From positions 1,860,001 through 1,924,000 of the forward strand of contig NZ_CP011546.1 in the NCBI RefSeq assembly GCF_001021065.1: a stretch of DNA of 64,000 nucleotides, given 5' to 3'. Within the stretch, counting starts at the first letter, position 1. The number at the start of each line of letters is the position of its first letter. This DNA is from Corynebacterium uterequi (GTDB lineage: Bacteria > Actinomycetota > Actinomycetes > Mycobacteriales > Mycobacteriaceae). Of this stretch, positions 46,722 to 54,841 are shown in pieces. The translations under genes were made by a program, and so were the position numbers. Below the pieces are notes generated by a model. It was not told where the DNA came from and made no database searches. It saw only the letters and a list, made by a program, of their open reading frames with translations.

Positions 46722-47203
46722 CAGAGCCAGGCCGATTCAGTGTTTGGGGGTGGTGTGTCCGATTGTTGGGCTCCTGTGGGTATGGGTTGAGGTCCCAGGG
46801 ACGTGTGCTCCCGGGACCCCTCTCGCTGTCGTTGTAGCAATTTGGGTGTCACTTCTGTTAAGTCGTACTTCCTACGGCCGTTTTGGGTGATTCGTCTTGT
46901 TATGTTGTGGCATTTCATCAATTGTATGATTGTGTTTGGTTTCTTTCCGGCTAGGCGTGCGAGTTGGTCGATGGTTACCCATTGGTTGGTGGGTTGTTGT
47001 GGTCCGAGGATGTGGTCGAGTGTGGTGGTTTGTTGGTGGATGATTGTTTGGGCTTGGGTGTGCCAGTGGTGGTTGTTGGGGTGGGTGGTGATGGTGGTGA
47101 GCGTGGTGGTGGTTTCCGCCGAAGCTCGGCAGTGGGTGAAGCTCAGCCAGGGCGATAAGCCCAAGGAGCTTGACAGCAAGAAATAACCCCGGGGTCCTGG
47201 CAC
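46722..47203 (-). pseudogene. fragment of an HTH protein cut by the IS
   Basis: Minus-strand coding character is good (C/A-ending codons) in the stretch encoding NQWVTIDQLARLAGKKPNTI, which looks like a helix-turn-helix, followed by RRITQNGRRKYDLTEVTPKL. The frame runs into the IS at 46721, so the C-terminus is gone. The N-terminus is uncertain; the first 50 codons may be non-coding. No family recognised. The opposite strand also has an open frame ending in a Lys-rich tail at 47186. Confidence 0.35.
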
Positions 47204-47228
47204 CCGCTATGTGCCAGGCCCTCCGGGG
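47187..47228. terminator. hairpin before the first membrane/HTH cassette
   Basis: Nested stems CCCCGG/CCGGGG and CCTGGCAC/GTGCCAGG. No strong T-run; terminator-like or a processing site. A comparable hairpin lies at 48032. Confidence 0.5.
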
Positions 47229-47271
47229 CCACTCGTATTGATCTTACCTCTCGTTGTTGAAGGAGTTTGTC

Positions 47272-47421
47272 ATGTTGGAAGAGTACGGCGACCTGGTGCT
47301 CTACTCGCTGGCCGCGTTGATGATTGCGGCCGTGGGGGCGCCGTCGTGGGTGTTGTTGGTTCCCGGGGCGTGTGTGGCGTCGGCTGTGGTGCGTCGCCGG
47401 ATTGCTGTGGAGGTGGGGTAG
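47272..47421 (+). CDS. 49-aa membrane protein, cassette 1
   Basis: Begins MLEEYGDLVLYSLAALMIAA with two hydrophobic stretches and a basic VVRRRIAVEVG end. GAAGGAG lies 7 nt before the ATG. It resembles a small phage membrane protein of holin type, though too short to be sure. The HTH gene starts right after its stop, and the pair recurs at 48090-48493. Confidence 0.55.
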   Translation: MLEEYGDLVLYSLAALMIAAVGAPSWVLLVPGACVASAVVRRRIAVEVG

Positions 47422-47634
47422 TTGTTCCGGGTGGTGGATGATGCTGGCCGGGAGTATTGGACTGTTCGGCAGTGTGTGGATTTTTGTGGGGTTGCTCAGT
47501 CGACGTGGACGGCGTATGTGGCTCGTGGGCAGGCGCCTGGGCCGGCGGGGCGGTTGGATGCTCGTACGCCGTTGTGGTTGGCCGATGAGGTGCGCTCTTG
47601 GCGTGGTGCTGGGCGTCGTGGGGCGGGCCGCTAG
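47422..47634 (+). CDS. 70-aa excisionase-like HTH protein, cassette 1
   Basis: Starts at a TTG immediately after the previous stop. It contains YWTVRQCVDFCGVAQSTWTA and TPLWLADEVRSWR, an arrangement like AlpA/Xis-type winged helices. It parallels 48269-48493 (NHIGVSPATWRNYSANG, TRLWDADEVRQWHANRPG). Probably phage regulation or excision. Confidence 0.55.
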   Translation: MFRVVDDAGREYWTVRQCVDFCGVAQSTWTAYVARGQAPGPAGRLDARTPLWLADEVRSWRGAGRRGAGR

Positions 47635-47660
47635 CTAGGGCCGGGTGATTTACTAGTTGG

Positions 47661-47900
47661 TTAGGGGGTGCCGTCGAGGAGTTTGATGAGGTTTTCGAGT
47701 GTCATGGTGGCGTATTGGTCGGCTGGGTTGTTGTTGCCGTGGCGTTTGTGGATGACCATGGCGATGTGTGCGCGGCCGTGGTCGTCGCAGAACTCGCAGG
47801 TGTCAATCGCCGCCCGGCGAGCAGCACGAGCGGCTTGTTCACAGTCGGCGATCTCGGTCTTCGCGGCCTGGCAGCCCCGCCTGCCTCCGAGTCCCTCCAA
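47661..47900 (-). CDS. hypothetical protein with CxxC-H-H motif
   Basis: A 79-codon frame with TCEFCDDHGRAHIAMVIHKR, a possible zinc site, and an acidic/leucine end TLENLIKLLDGTP. Opposite-strand frames are equally open. Doubtful. Confidence 0.25.
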   Translation of the reverse strand: MEGLGGRRGCQAAKTEIADCEQAARAARRAAIDTCEFCDDHGRAHIAMVIHKRHGNNNPADQYATMTLENLIKLLDGTP

Positions 47901-48031
47901 GCAACCGAATCTGACGATCCGTCACCACCCCATCCGTGAGCTGCTGGGCACACCACGCCCCCGCCGTCACCCACAGCCTCCGGGCCGCCATGAAGGAAAT
48001 CGAATCCAAGAAAGGAAAAGACAGCTAGAAA

Positions 48032-48068
48032 CCCCGGTTCAGTAAGCTCGAACCATCCTGAACCGGGG
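48032..48068 (+). terminator. hairpin before the second membrane/HTH cassette
   Basis: An 11-bp perfect stem, CCCCGGTTCAG / CTGAACCGGGG, 3 nt after a short plus-strand frame end encoding MKEIESKKGKDS. Same relative position as the hairpin at 47187. Confidence 0.6.
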
Positions 48069-48089
48069 CGCTAGCCCCACGCTACAGCC

Positions 48090-48272
48090 ATGGAGAACCT
48101 CTCACCAACCTTGTACAACACCATCACCTCGTGCCTGCTCATAGCCCTGGCCGTGGCGACCATCCTCAAAGCCCCGTTCTGGGCAGGAGCGGCCCTACTA
48201 GCCCCTCTCGCGGCCCTCACCATCAGCAGGGCTGCCATCATGATCCGCAATCACCGAAAGGCCACCTCATGA
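48090..48272 (+). CDS. 60-aa membrane protein, cassette 2
   Basis: Begins MENLSPTLYNTITSCLLIAL; two transmembrane helices joined by a short loop (LKAPFWAGAALLAPLAAL) and a basic C-terminus (RNHRKATS). Likely the counterpart of the 49-aa protein at 47272. It overlaps the HTH gene by 4 nt (ATGA). Confidence 0.55.
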   Translation: MENLSPTLYNTITSCLLIALAVATILKAPFWAGAALLAPLAALTISRAAIMIRNHRKATS

Positions 48273-48493
48273 CCCCCACGATCATCGACGCCGACACCGG
48301 GCGAGTGCTCTGGCTAGGGGAAGACTGCGCCAACCACATCGGCGTCTCCCCGGCGACGTGGCGCAACTACAGCGCCAACGGGCGCACCCCCGCCTACGTC
48401 GCCACCATCCTCGGAAAGACCCGACTCTGGGACGCCGACGAAGTCCGCCAATGGCACGCCAACCGACCCGGCTCCCCCATCCCCCGCCGCTAA
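48269..48493 (+). CDS. 74-aa excisionase-like HTH protein, cassette 2
   Basis: Contains GEDCANHIGVSPATWRNYSA and KTRLWDADEVRQWHANRPG, an AlpA/Xis-like winged helix. GAAAGG lies upstream of the ATG. It sits 21 nt before the phage integrase pseudogene, where an excisionase or recombination directionality factor is common. Confidence 0.6.
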   Translation: MTPTIIDADTGRVLWLGEDCANHIGVSPATWRNYSANGRTPAYVATILGKTRLWDADEVRQWHANRPGSPIPRR

Positions 48494-48514
48494 ACCAGCC
48501 GCCACACACCAACA

Positions 48515-49388
48515 ATGAAACCTCAAAAACGCACCACCGCCTCAGGTAAGACGACCTGGGTAGCCCGCTACAAGGACCCCGACGGCAAAGAACGTTCCGA
48601 GACCTTCCCCACCCAGCGTGAAGCGAAAGCCTTCCTCCAGGACCAGGAAACCGACGTCCGCCACGGCAGGTGGATCAACCCGAATGAGACCACCACTGTG
48701 GCTGATCTTGTTGAGGATTACATCAACGCTGGCTACGAAGCCGGGTACCCGCCGGGATAGGGAGATTCTTCGGGCGAATCTCGGCCCCCTGGCTGCTATG
48801 CGGGTGGTGGAGGTCAAGCCGTTAAACGTTGAGGCGTGGGCTATCAGCTTGCGTGATGGGCGGCCGTGGGCGAAGGGGCGGGCATTATCCCCGGCGACGG
48901 TGAAAGTGAAGACAGGCCAGCTTCGGACCGTGTTCCAGCGGGCCGTGGATGATGGGTTGCTGGCACGCAACCCTGCAGTGGTGCTCAAGCGGTTCGACAC
49001 TGGCCATTCGGGGGACTTCTACGTCCCGACTGACGAGGAGGTTCGCGCCCTGTACCGTGCTGCGTGCCAGTGTGAGGGGGCGGTGTGGTTGCCGTTGGCG
49101 GTGCGTTTTGGTGTGGAGGCTGGGTTGCGCGCGGGTGAGGGATGGGGCGGGGGTTGATTCTCGGGTGCATTTTCACTCGCTGCGTCACTTGTTTGCGTCC
49201 CGGTTGTTGGCTGGTGGTGTTGATTTGGCAACGGTATCGGGGTTGCTGGGTCATGCGAGTGTGGCAGTCAAACTCGGCTAAAAGCGCATCAGCTCCCGGG
49301 CCGTGGTGAGGCGGTCCGGGAGCTGGTTGCTCGTGCGTCGGGATTTTTTCGGGATTTCCCTTCCGAGCAGGGCGCTGGGGCGGGGTAG
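48515..49388 (+). pseudogene. phage tyrosine integrase, frameshifted and deleted
   Basis: Pieces of one integrase in different frames: KTTWVARYKDPDGKERSETF and ADLVEDYINAGYEA, then DREILRANLGPLAAMRVVEV through AVRFGVEAGLRAGE, then VHFHSLRHLFASRLLAGGV and VSGLLGHASVAVKLG before a stop, and finally AHQLPGRGEAVRELVARASG. A frameshift near 48750, a deletion near 49140 that removes the central catalytic region, and loss of the segment expected to hold the Tyr (about 49275) make it dead. Confidence 0.88.
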
Positions 49389-49391
49389 TTT

Positions 49392-51050
49392 CTACGCCCC
49401 TAGAACCCCGTTGACCAGGGCTTGTGCTTCCTTCTGGACGAGTGCGAGGTGCTCGTCGCCCTTGAAGGACTCGGCGTAGATCTTGTACTTGTCCTCGGTG
49501 CCGGACGGACGAGCCGCGAACCAAGCGCTCTCCGTGGTGACCTTGAGGCCGCCGATGGCGGCGCCGTTGCCCGGCGCTTCGGTCATCTTGGCGACGATAG
49601 CCTCGCCGGCCAGCTCGGTGGCGGTGACCTGCTCCGGCGACAGGGCCTTGAGGACGGCCTTCTGCTCACGGTTGGCGTTGGCATCGGTGCGGGCGTACGA
49701 CGGGGCGCCGAACTTCGCGGCCAGCTCGGCGTAGCGCTGCGACGGGGTCTTGCCGGTGACGGCGGTGATCTCGCTGGCCAGGAGGTCGAGGATGATGCCG
49801 TCCTTGTCAGTGGACCACACGGAGCCGTCGAAGCGCAGGAAGGACGCGCCTGCGGATTCCTCGCCGCCGAAGCCGATGGAGCCTTCGAAGAGCCCCGGCA
49901 CGAACCACTTGAAGCCGACGGGCACCTCCACGAGCTTCCGGCCAAGCGACTCCACGACGCGATCGATCATCGAGGAGGACACCAGCGTCTTGCCCACGCC
50001 CATCTCCGGCGACCACTGCTCGCGGTGGGAGTAGAGGTACTCGATGGCCACGGCGAGGTAGTGGTTCGGGTTCATGAGGCCGGCGTCGGGGGTGACGATG
50101 CCGTGGCGGTCGGCGTCGGCGTCGTTACCGGTGGCGATATCGAACTTGTCTCGGTTGCCGATGAGCGACGCCATGGCGTTCGGGGAGGAGCAGTCCATGC
50201 GGATCTTGCCGTCGGTGTCGAGCGTCATAAAGCGCCAGGCGGCGTCGACGAGCGGGTTAACGATCTCAAGGTTGAGGCCGTGCTTCTCGCCAATAACACC
50301 CCAGTAGTCGACGGCGGCGCCGCCCATCGGGTCGGCCCCGATGTGCAGGCCGGACTTCTTGATGGCCGCCAGGTCGACGACGGTGGGCAGGTCGTCGACA
50401 TAAGAGTCAAGGTAGTTGTACCGCTCGGCACGCTCGTCGAGCACGCCCGATACCGGGGTCCGCTTCACGCCGTCGAGCCCGGCACGCAGGTAGTCGTTGG
50501 CGCGGTCGGCGATCCAGCTGGTCGCATCGGTATCGGCCGGGCCGCCCGAGGGCGGGTTGTACTTGAAACCACCGTCACGCGGCGGGTTGTGGGAGGGGGT
50601 GATGACGATGCCGTCGGCGCGCCTCGGGTCGGTGGTGGTCACGCCGCCCGGAAGCTTCGCGTTGTGGGAAAGGATCGCGTGCGATACGGCCGGGGTCGGG
50701 GTGTAGCGACCGCGGTCGTCGACCAGGACCGTAACGTCGTTGGCGATGAGCACCTCCAGTGCGGAGATCATCGCGGGCTCGCTGAGAGCGTGGGTATCGC
50801 GGCCGACGAACACGGGGCCGTTGGTGCCATTGTCGCGGCGGTAATCAACGATGGCCTGGGTGGTGGCCAGGATATGGGGTTCGTTGAAGGCATTGTCCAG
50901 CGAGGAGCCCCGGTGGCCGGAGGTGCCGAAGGCGACCTGCTGGTTGATGTCGTCGGCGTCGATCTGCCGGGTGTAGTACGCGGATACTACCTCCGCGATG
51001 TCGATAAGGTCCTGGGGCTGGGCGACCTGCCCAGCACGCTCGTGCGCCAT
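49392..51050 (-). CDS. pgm: phosphoglucomutase (alpha-D-glucose phosphate-specific)
   Basis: A 552-aa enzyme interconverting glucose-1-P and glucose-6-[21 protein letters not shown] near the start, the catalytic Ser in [20 protein letters not shown], the metal loop in [12 protein letters not shown], and the sugar-binding [17 protein letters not shown] are all present. Start at 51050 with AAGGAG upstream. It lies 3 bp from the prophage integrase remnant. Confidence 0.95.
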   Translation of the reverse strand: MAHERAGQVAQPQDLIDIAEVVSAYYTRQIDADDINQQVAFGTSGHRGSSLDNAFNEPHILATTQAIVDYRRDNGTNGPVFVGRDTHALSEPAMISALEVLIANDVTVLVDDRGRYTPTPAVSHAILSHNAKLPGGVTTTDPRRADGIVITPSHNPPRDGGFKYNPPSGGPADTDATSWIADRANDYLRAGLDGVKRTPVSGVLDERAERYNYLDSYVDDLPTVVDLAAIKKSGLHIGADPMGGAAVDYWGVIGEKHGLNLEIVNPLVDAAWRFMTLDTDGKIRMDCSSPNAMASLIGNRDKFDIATGNDADADRHGIVTPDAGLMNPNHYLAVAIEYLYSHREQWSPEMGVGKTLVSSSMIDRVVESLGRKLVEVPVGFKWFVPGLFEGSIGFGGEESAGASFLRFDGSVWSTDKDGIILDLLASEITAVTGKTPSQRYAELAAKFGAPSYARTDANANREQKAVLKALSPEQVTATELAGEAIVAKMTEAPGNGAAIGGLKVTTESAWFAARPSGTEDKYKIYAESFKGDEHLALVQKEAQALVNGVLGA

Positions 51051-51233
51051 GTCCACTCCTTCGTAGGGTGCTAGTGGTGAGTAGTCGTGGTCCATTGTCT
51101 CTCGAAACTGCCGGGCCGGGCGGCGGATTCCACACCATCACACCCCCGAACGGGGGCCCTACAGGTAATATCTATCGGAAAATAGGCCACCACGCTTCCC
51201 CCTCACTAGTGACACATCGTAAATTCCATCACC

Positions 51234-52655
51234 ATGGTGGAACAGATCACAGCCGCGCTGAGCGCGGCCTCAGGAGTCGTGTGGGGACCCTTTGTCCTCA
51301 TCCCGTTACTCCTCGGGACCGGCATTTACCTCACAGTGCTGCTCCGGGGAATTCAATTCCGCACGCTCGGTAGAGCGCTGCGCCATGCCTTCCTCGACGA
51401 GGACGAAGAACACACCGAAGGAGACATTTCCAACTACCAAGCGTTGACCACCGCTCTGGCGGCCACCGTGGGAACCGGCAACATCGTCGGCGTGGCTACC
51501 GCGATCGCCCTGGGCGGTCCCGGCGCGTTGTTCTGGATCTGGGTAACCGGCCTGCTCGGCATGGCCTCGAAATACACCGAGGCCTACCTCGGCGTCCGCT
51601 TCCGGACGACGGATAGCCGCGGTGGCCAGCTCGGCGGACCCCAGGTCTACCTCCGGCGCGGAATCCCCGGCGGCTTCGGGACCACCCTCGCCGTCCTCTT
51701 CGCCATCTTCGCCACCTTCGCCTCCTTTGGCATCGGCAACCTCACCCAGGGCAACTCCGTGGCCGCCGGCCTGGAGGACACTTTCGGCCTTGACCCGATG
51801 GTCTCCGGGATCATCATGTTCATCGCGGTCGGCGCGGTCCTGCTCGGCGGCATCCAGTCCATCGGCCGGATCACTGCCGCGTTCGTCCCGCTCATGGTCA
51901 TTATCTATATCGTCGGCGGCATTGTGGCCCTCGTGCTCATGGCGGATCAGATCCCGGCCGCGATCGCCCTCATCTTCACCGACGCTTTCAGCGGCACCGC
52001 CGCCAGCGGCGGATTCCTCGGCGCCACCATCATGATGGCCGTCCGCTTCGGCGTCGCCCGGGGCATCTTCTCCAACGAGTCCGGCATGGGCTCCGCCGCC
52101 ATCGCCGCGGCGGCAGCGAAGACCACCCACCCGGCGCGTCAGGCGCTGGTGTCCATGACGCAAACCTTCATCGACACCATCATCGTCGTGTCCATTACCG
52201 GCCTGGTCATCGTCACCTCGGGCGTGTGGACCAAGGGCGCCGATAGCGCCGCCACCCTCACCGCCGACGGTTTCAGCACCGTACTGCCCGGCGACTGGGG
52301 CGGGACCATCGTCTCCGTGTCCCTTATCTTCTTCGCCTTCTCCACCATCATCGGCTGGGCCTACTACGGGGAGCGCTGCCTCATCTCGCTCGTCGGCGAG
52401 CACGGCTCGGTGCCCTACCGCATGGTGTTCACCGTCGTCGTGTTCATCGGCGCCATCAGCCACATTGAGCTCGCCTGGACCTTCTCCGACCTAGCCAACG
52501 GGCTCATGGCCATCCCTAACCTCATAGGACTGCTCATTCTGTCGCGGCTCGTGGCCCGGGAGACCCGGGACTATCTCACCTTCGATCCCAAGCTCACCCA
52601 CTCCAAGACTGAGGTGGAGCGATTCAACGCCGAGCGCAACCTGGACTGGCGCTAG
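51234..52655 (+). CDS. alanine/Na+ (AGCS-family) symporter
   Basis: A 473-aa transporter of the alanine or glycine:cation symporter family. Signatures are TTALAATVGTGNIVGVATAI, WVTGLLGMASKYTEAYLGV and RGIFSNESGMGSAAIAAAAA. About 10 helices. Transports alanine or glycine with sodium. No Shine-Dalgarno directly upstream of the ATG. Confidence 0.93.
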   Translation: MVEQITAALSAASGVVWGPFVLIPLLLGTGIYLTVLLRGIQFRTLGRALRHAFLDEDEEHTEGDISNYQALTTALAATVGTGNIVGVATAIALGGPGALFWIWVTGLLGMASKYTEAYLGVRFRTTDSRGGQLGGPQVYLRRGIPGGFGTTLAVLFAIFATFASFGIGNLTQGNSVAAGLEDTFGLDPMVSGIIMFIAVGAVLLGGIQSIGRITAAFVPLMVIIYIVGGIVALVLMADQIPAAIALIFTDAFSGTAASGGFLGATIMMAVRFGVARGIFSNESGMGSAAIAAAAAKTTHPARQALVSMTQTFIDTIIVVSITGLVIVTSGVWTKGADSAATLTADGFSTVLPGDWGGTIVSVSLIFFAFSTIIGWAYYGERCLISLVGEHGSVPYRMVFTVVVFIGAISHIELAWTFSDLANGLMAIPNLIGLLILSRLVARETRDYLTFDPKLTHSKTEVERFNAERNLDWR

Positions 52656-52658
52656 ACT
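52653..52658 (+). promoter_or_regulatory. -10 box of crcB1
   Basis: TAGACT, overlapping the previous stop codon, 8 nt before the GTG at 52667. Confidence 0.4.
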
Positions 52659-52666
52659 CTCCGAGT

Positions 52667-52981
52667 GTGAGTCAGGGTGCGGTAGTCGGCATGGGAGCGG
52701 CGCTGGGGGCCTTGGCCCGCTGGTTAGTCGGGCTTGCTCTTGGGGGTGCGCTGGCGACGACGTTGCTAATTAACGTCGTCGGCTGCGTCGCGATCGGCTA
52801 CGTTCGTCCAGGACCATTCTGGGGCACCGGCGTGCTCGGGGGGTTTACTTCCATGTCCACCTTCGCGGTGCTCACCGGTTCGCTCGGCATCCTCCCCGGC
52901 ATTGGCTACGCCGCGCTCACCGCGTTCGGCTGCCTCGGCGGAGTAATCCTTGGCCGATCGCTGCCACGAGGGACGCGATGA
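52667..52981 (+). CDS. crcB: fluoride channel subunit CrcB/Fluc 1
   Basis: A 104-aa membrane protein exporting fluoride. GMGAALGALARWLVGLALGG and NVVGCVAIGYVRPGPFWGTG then GFTSMSTFAVLTG are Fluc signatures (N-V-G, GFTSxSTF). Overlaps the second subunit by 4 nt. The pair probably forms an antiparallel heterodimer. Confidence 0.9.
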   Translation: MSQGAVVGMGAALGALARWLVGLALGGALATTLLINVVGCVAIGYVRPGPFWGTGVLGGFTSMSTFAVLTGSLGILPGIGYAALTAFGCLGGVILGRSLPRGTR

Positions 52982-53325
52982 TCGGCTCGGCGGTCCTCGT
53001 CGCCGTAGGAGGGTTTTTCGGAGGATTCACCCGCTGGTGGCTCACCCGCCAGCAGCCGAGCCGACGGGCGATCCTCCTGTCGAACGTCGGGGCGTCGCTC
53101 CTGCTCGGCGGCCTGACCGGAGCCGAGGTGCACGGCTGGTGCTACCTCCTCCTCGGTGTCGGACTGTCCGGGGCGCTGTCCACCTGGTCCACGTTCGCTG
53201 CCCAGGTGGTCGAATTGTGGGTGGACCGCCACCGCCGCCGCGCCGTCGCCTACGCGGCGTCGACGCTGGGTGCCAGCGTCCTCGCCGCTGCCGGTGGCAT
53301 GGTTGCGGGCGGCGCCGTCGGCTAG
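52978..53325 (+). CDS. crcB: fluoride channel subunit CrcB/Fluc 2
   Basis: A 115-aa partner: GGFFGGFTRWWLTRQQP, NVGASLLLGGLTG and GLSGALSTWSTFAAQVVEL. The usual GFxTxST is varied to GLSGALSTWSTF. Overlaps rtcB tail to tail by 4 nt. Confidence 0.85.
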   Translation: MIGSAVLVAVGGFFGGFTRWWLTRQQPSRRAILLSNVGASLLLGGLTGAEVHGWCYLLLGVGLSGALSTWSTFAAQVVELWVDRHRRRAVAYAASTLGASVLAAAGGMVAGGAVG

Positions 53326-54518
53326 GTGCCCTTGACGTTGAGGACCTGCCGGAGGCGGTGATCGATGCGCACCAGCGCGGCGGCGTCCTGCATCACAGCG
53401 TCGATGTCCTTGTAGGCATCGGGGATCTCATCCACCCAGGCCTCGCCCGGCCGGTAGACAATACCCTCCATCCGCTGCTCCAAATCCTCGACGGTGAAGC
53501 GCTTGCGCGCCTCGGTCCGCGAAAAACGCCGTCCAGCCCCGTGCGGGGCGGAGTTGAGCGCCGGGCGGTGCCCCAACCCCGTGACCACGTAGCTCGACGT
53601 TCCCATGGAACCGGGGATGAGCGCCCGAACTCCTTCATCAGCCCGGATCGCGCCCTTGCGGGTCAGCCACACCGTACGCCCGTAGTGCCGCTCCTTCGTC
53701 GTGTAGTTGTGGTGGCAGTTAATCCGCTCCTCTTCCACCACCTCTGCGCCGAGGTAGTCGCCGAGGCACTCGGCAAACCGATCCATCATTTCCTCCCGAT
53801 TGAGGTAGGCGAAACGCTGCGCCCACTCCAGGTCCCGGAGGTAGGAATCGAATTCGGGGGTGTCTTCCACCAAGTACGCCAGGTCCGGGTCGGGCAGGGT
53901 AATCCAGTACTTCTCGCACACCCGTTGAGCCACACGGATGTGCTTCTGGGCGATCTTATTGCCCACACCCCGAGAACCGGAGTGCAGGAACATCCACACG
54001 CGCTGCTCTTCATCAAGGCACAGTTCGATGAAGTGGTTACCGCCACCGAGGGAGCCGAGTTGCTGACGCCACTTTCGGGAGTGGCGCAGGTCGACGTCGT
54101 TGTCCTCGGCCAAAGCCGCCAGCTCTCGGGTACGAGCCTCTGCGGAGGTCCGCAGTACCCACGAGTTGTAATTTCCAGGCGACAACGGGATGGAGCGCTC
54201 GACAGCGTCGCGCAGCTGCCCGAGGTCACCTCGAGCTGCGAGATCCTCGGCCGTGAAGCGGGTGCGTACCCCAATCATGCCGCAGCCGATGTCCACCCCG
54301 ACGGCGGCCGGAATGACCGCACCAAGGGTACCAAAGACGGTGCCGACGCTGGACCCCTTGCCGAAGTGAGCGTCCGGCATGAGCGCGACGTGCGGGTAGA
54401 TGAAGGGCAGGGCGGCCGTGTGGCGCGCCTGTTCCAAGACCGAATCCTCGAGCTCGCTGGCGAAGATTTCGATGGTGTGGGTAGTGTTCGTCGGCCGAGG
54501 CCGACGTGCGGAAGTCAT
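53322..54518 (-). CDS. rtcB: RtcB-family RNA ligase
   Basis: A 398-aa protein of the RtcB family joining RNA 2',3'-cyclic phosphate (or 3'-phosphate) ends to 5'-OH ends with GTP. Mn/GTP-binding motifs: ALMPDAHFGKGSSVGTVFG, GVDIGCGMIGVRT, LGGGNHFIELC, HSGSRGVGNKIAQKH and the probable guanylation segment SAPHGAGRRFSRTEAR. Shorter than E. coli-type RtcB but typical for actinobacteria. It may serve RNA repair; no rtcA or rtcR is adjacent. Confidence 0.9.
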   Translation of the reverse strand: MTSARRPRPTNTTHTIEIFASELEDSVLEQARHTAALPFIYPHVALMPDAHFGKGSSVGTVFGTLGAVIPAAVGVDIGCGMIGVRTRFTAEDLAARGDLGQLRDAVERSIPLSPGNYNSWVLRTSAEARTRELAALAEDNDVDLRHSRKWRQQLGSLGGGNHFIELCLDEEQRVWMFLHSGSRGVGNKIAQKHIRVAQRVCEKYWITLPDPDLAYLVEDTPEFDSYLRDLEWAQRFAYLNREEMMDRFAECLGDYLGAEVVEEERINCHHNYTTKERHYGRTVWLTRKGAIRADEGVRALIPGSMGTSSYVVTGLGHRPALNSAPHGAGRRFSRTEARKRFTVEDLEQRMEGIVYRPGEAWVDEIPDAYKDIDAVMQDAAALVRIDHRLRQVLNVKGT

Positions 54519-54602
54519 GACAATTCTCCCGTCCTTTCGAAGAGATGAGGGGCCACAACCACTGGCTTTGTAACACAGGTGGGAGGCCGCAAAATGACGA
54601 AA

Positions 54603-54633
54603 GGCGGCGTCGCATTGTTAACGCGACACCGCC
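54603..54633 (-). terminator. terminator after the 24-codon frame
   Basis: An 11-bp stem with one mismatch (GGCGGTGTCGC...GCGACGCCGCC on the minus strand), followed by TTTCGTCATTTTG. It lies 19 nt downstream of the short frame at 54653-54727, suggesting an independent small transcript here. Confidence 0.6.
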
Positions 54634-54652
54634 CAAAATTGGCTGCAGGGAC

Positions 54653-54727
54653 CTACCCTGCGTGCTGTGAGGTCACGTCATGCTGAGGTTTCTTATGAAA
54701 GGATAGTGCGCGCTGAAGCGTTTTCAT
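54653..54727 (-). CDS. possible 24-aa small protein
   Basis: Frame MKTLQRALSFHKKPQHDVTS plus QHAG, preceded by AAAGGATG about 10 nt upstream and followed by a terminator-like hairpin. It is basic with no family recognised. It may equally be a small RNA. The rest of 54519-54841 shows nothing else. Confidence 0.3.
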   Translation of the reverse strand: MKTLQRALSFHKKPQHDVTSQHAG

Positions 54728-54841
54728 GGCGCTGCATCCTTTCTTCTTCGACCACGCTGCGTGATACTGCGCGGTTGTCCTCAGTGGTGACCGCTGCTCA
54801 TTGAAACACACCACCCCAACTCCGGGCAAGGGGGTAGAGAA

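Noticed and set aside
46803..47186. Plus-strand 127-codon frame
   Set aside because: Trp/Val-rich low-complexity reading of a G/T-rich strand; the minus strand has better coding character. Only its last residues might belong to a lost phage gene.
49422..51074. A 550-codon open frame opposite pgm, and similar long antisense frames opposite uxuB, ctaD, nrdE and alsT
   Set aside because: They mirror well-supported genes in GC-rich DNA, have Arg/Val/Gly-biased composition and match no family.
52620..52667. Fluoride riboswitch before crcB
   Set aside because: Only 11 nt separate the alsT-type stop from crcB1; there is no room for the aptamer.
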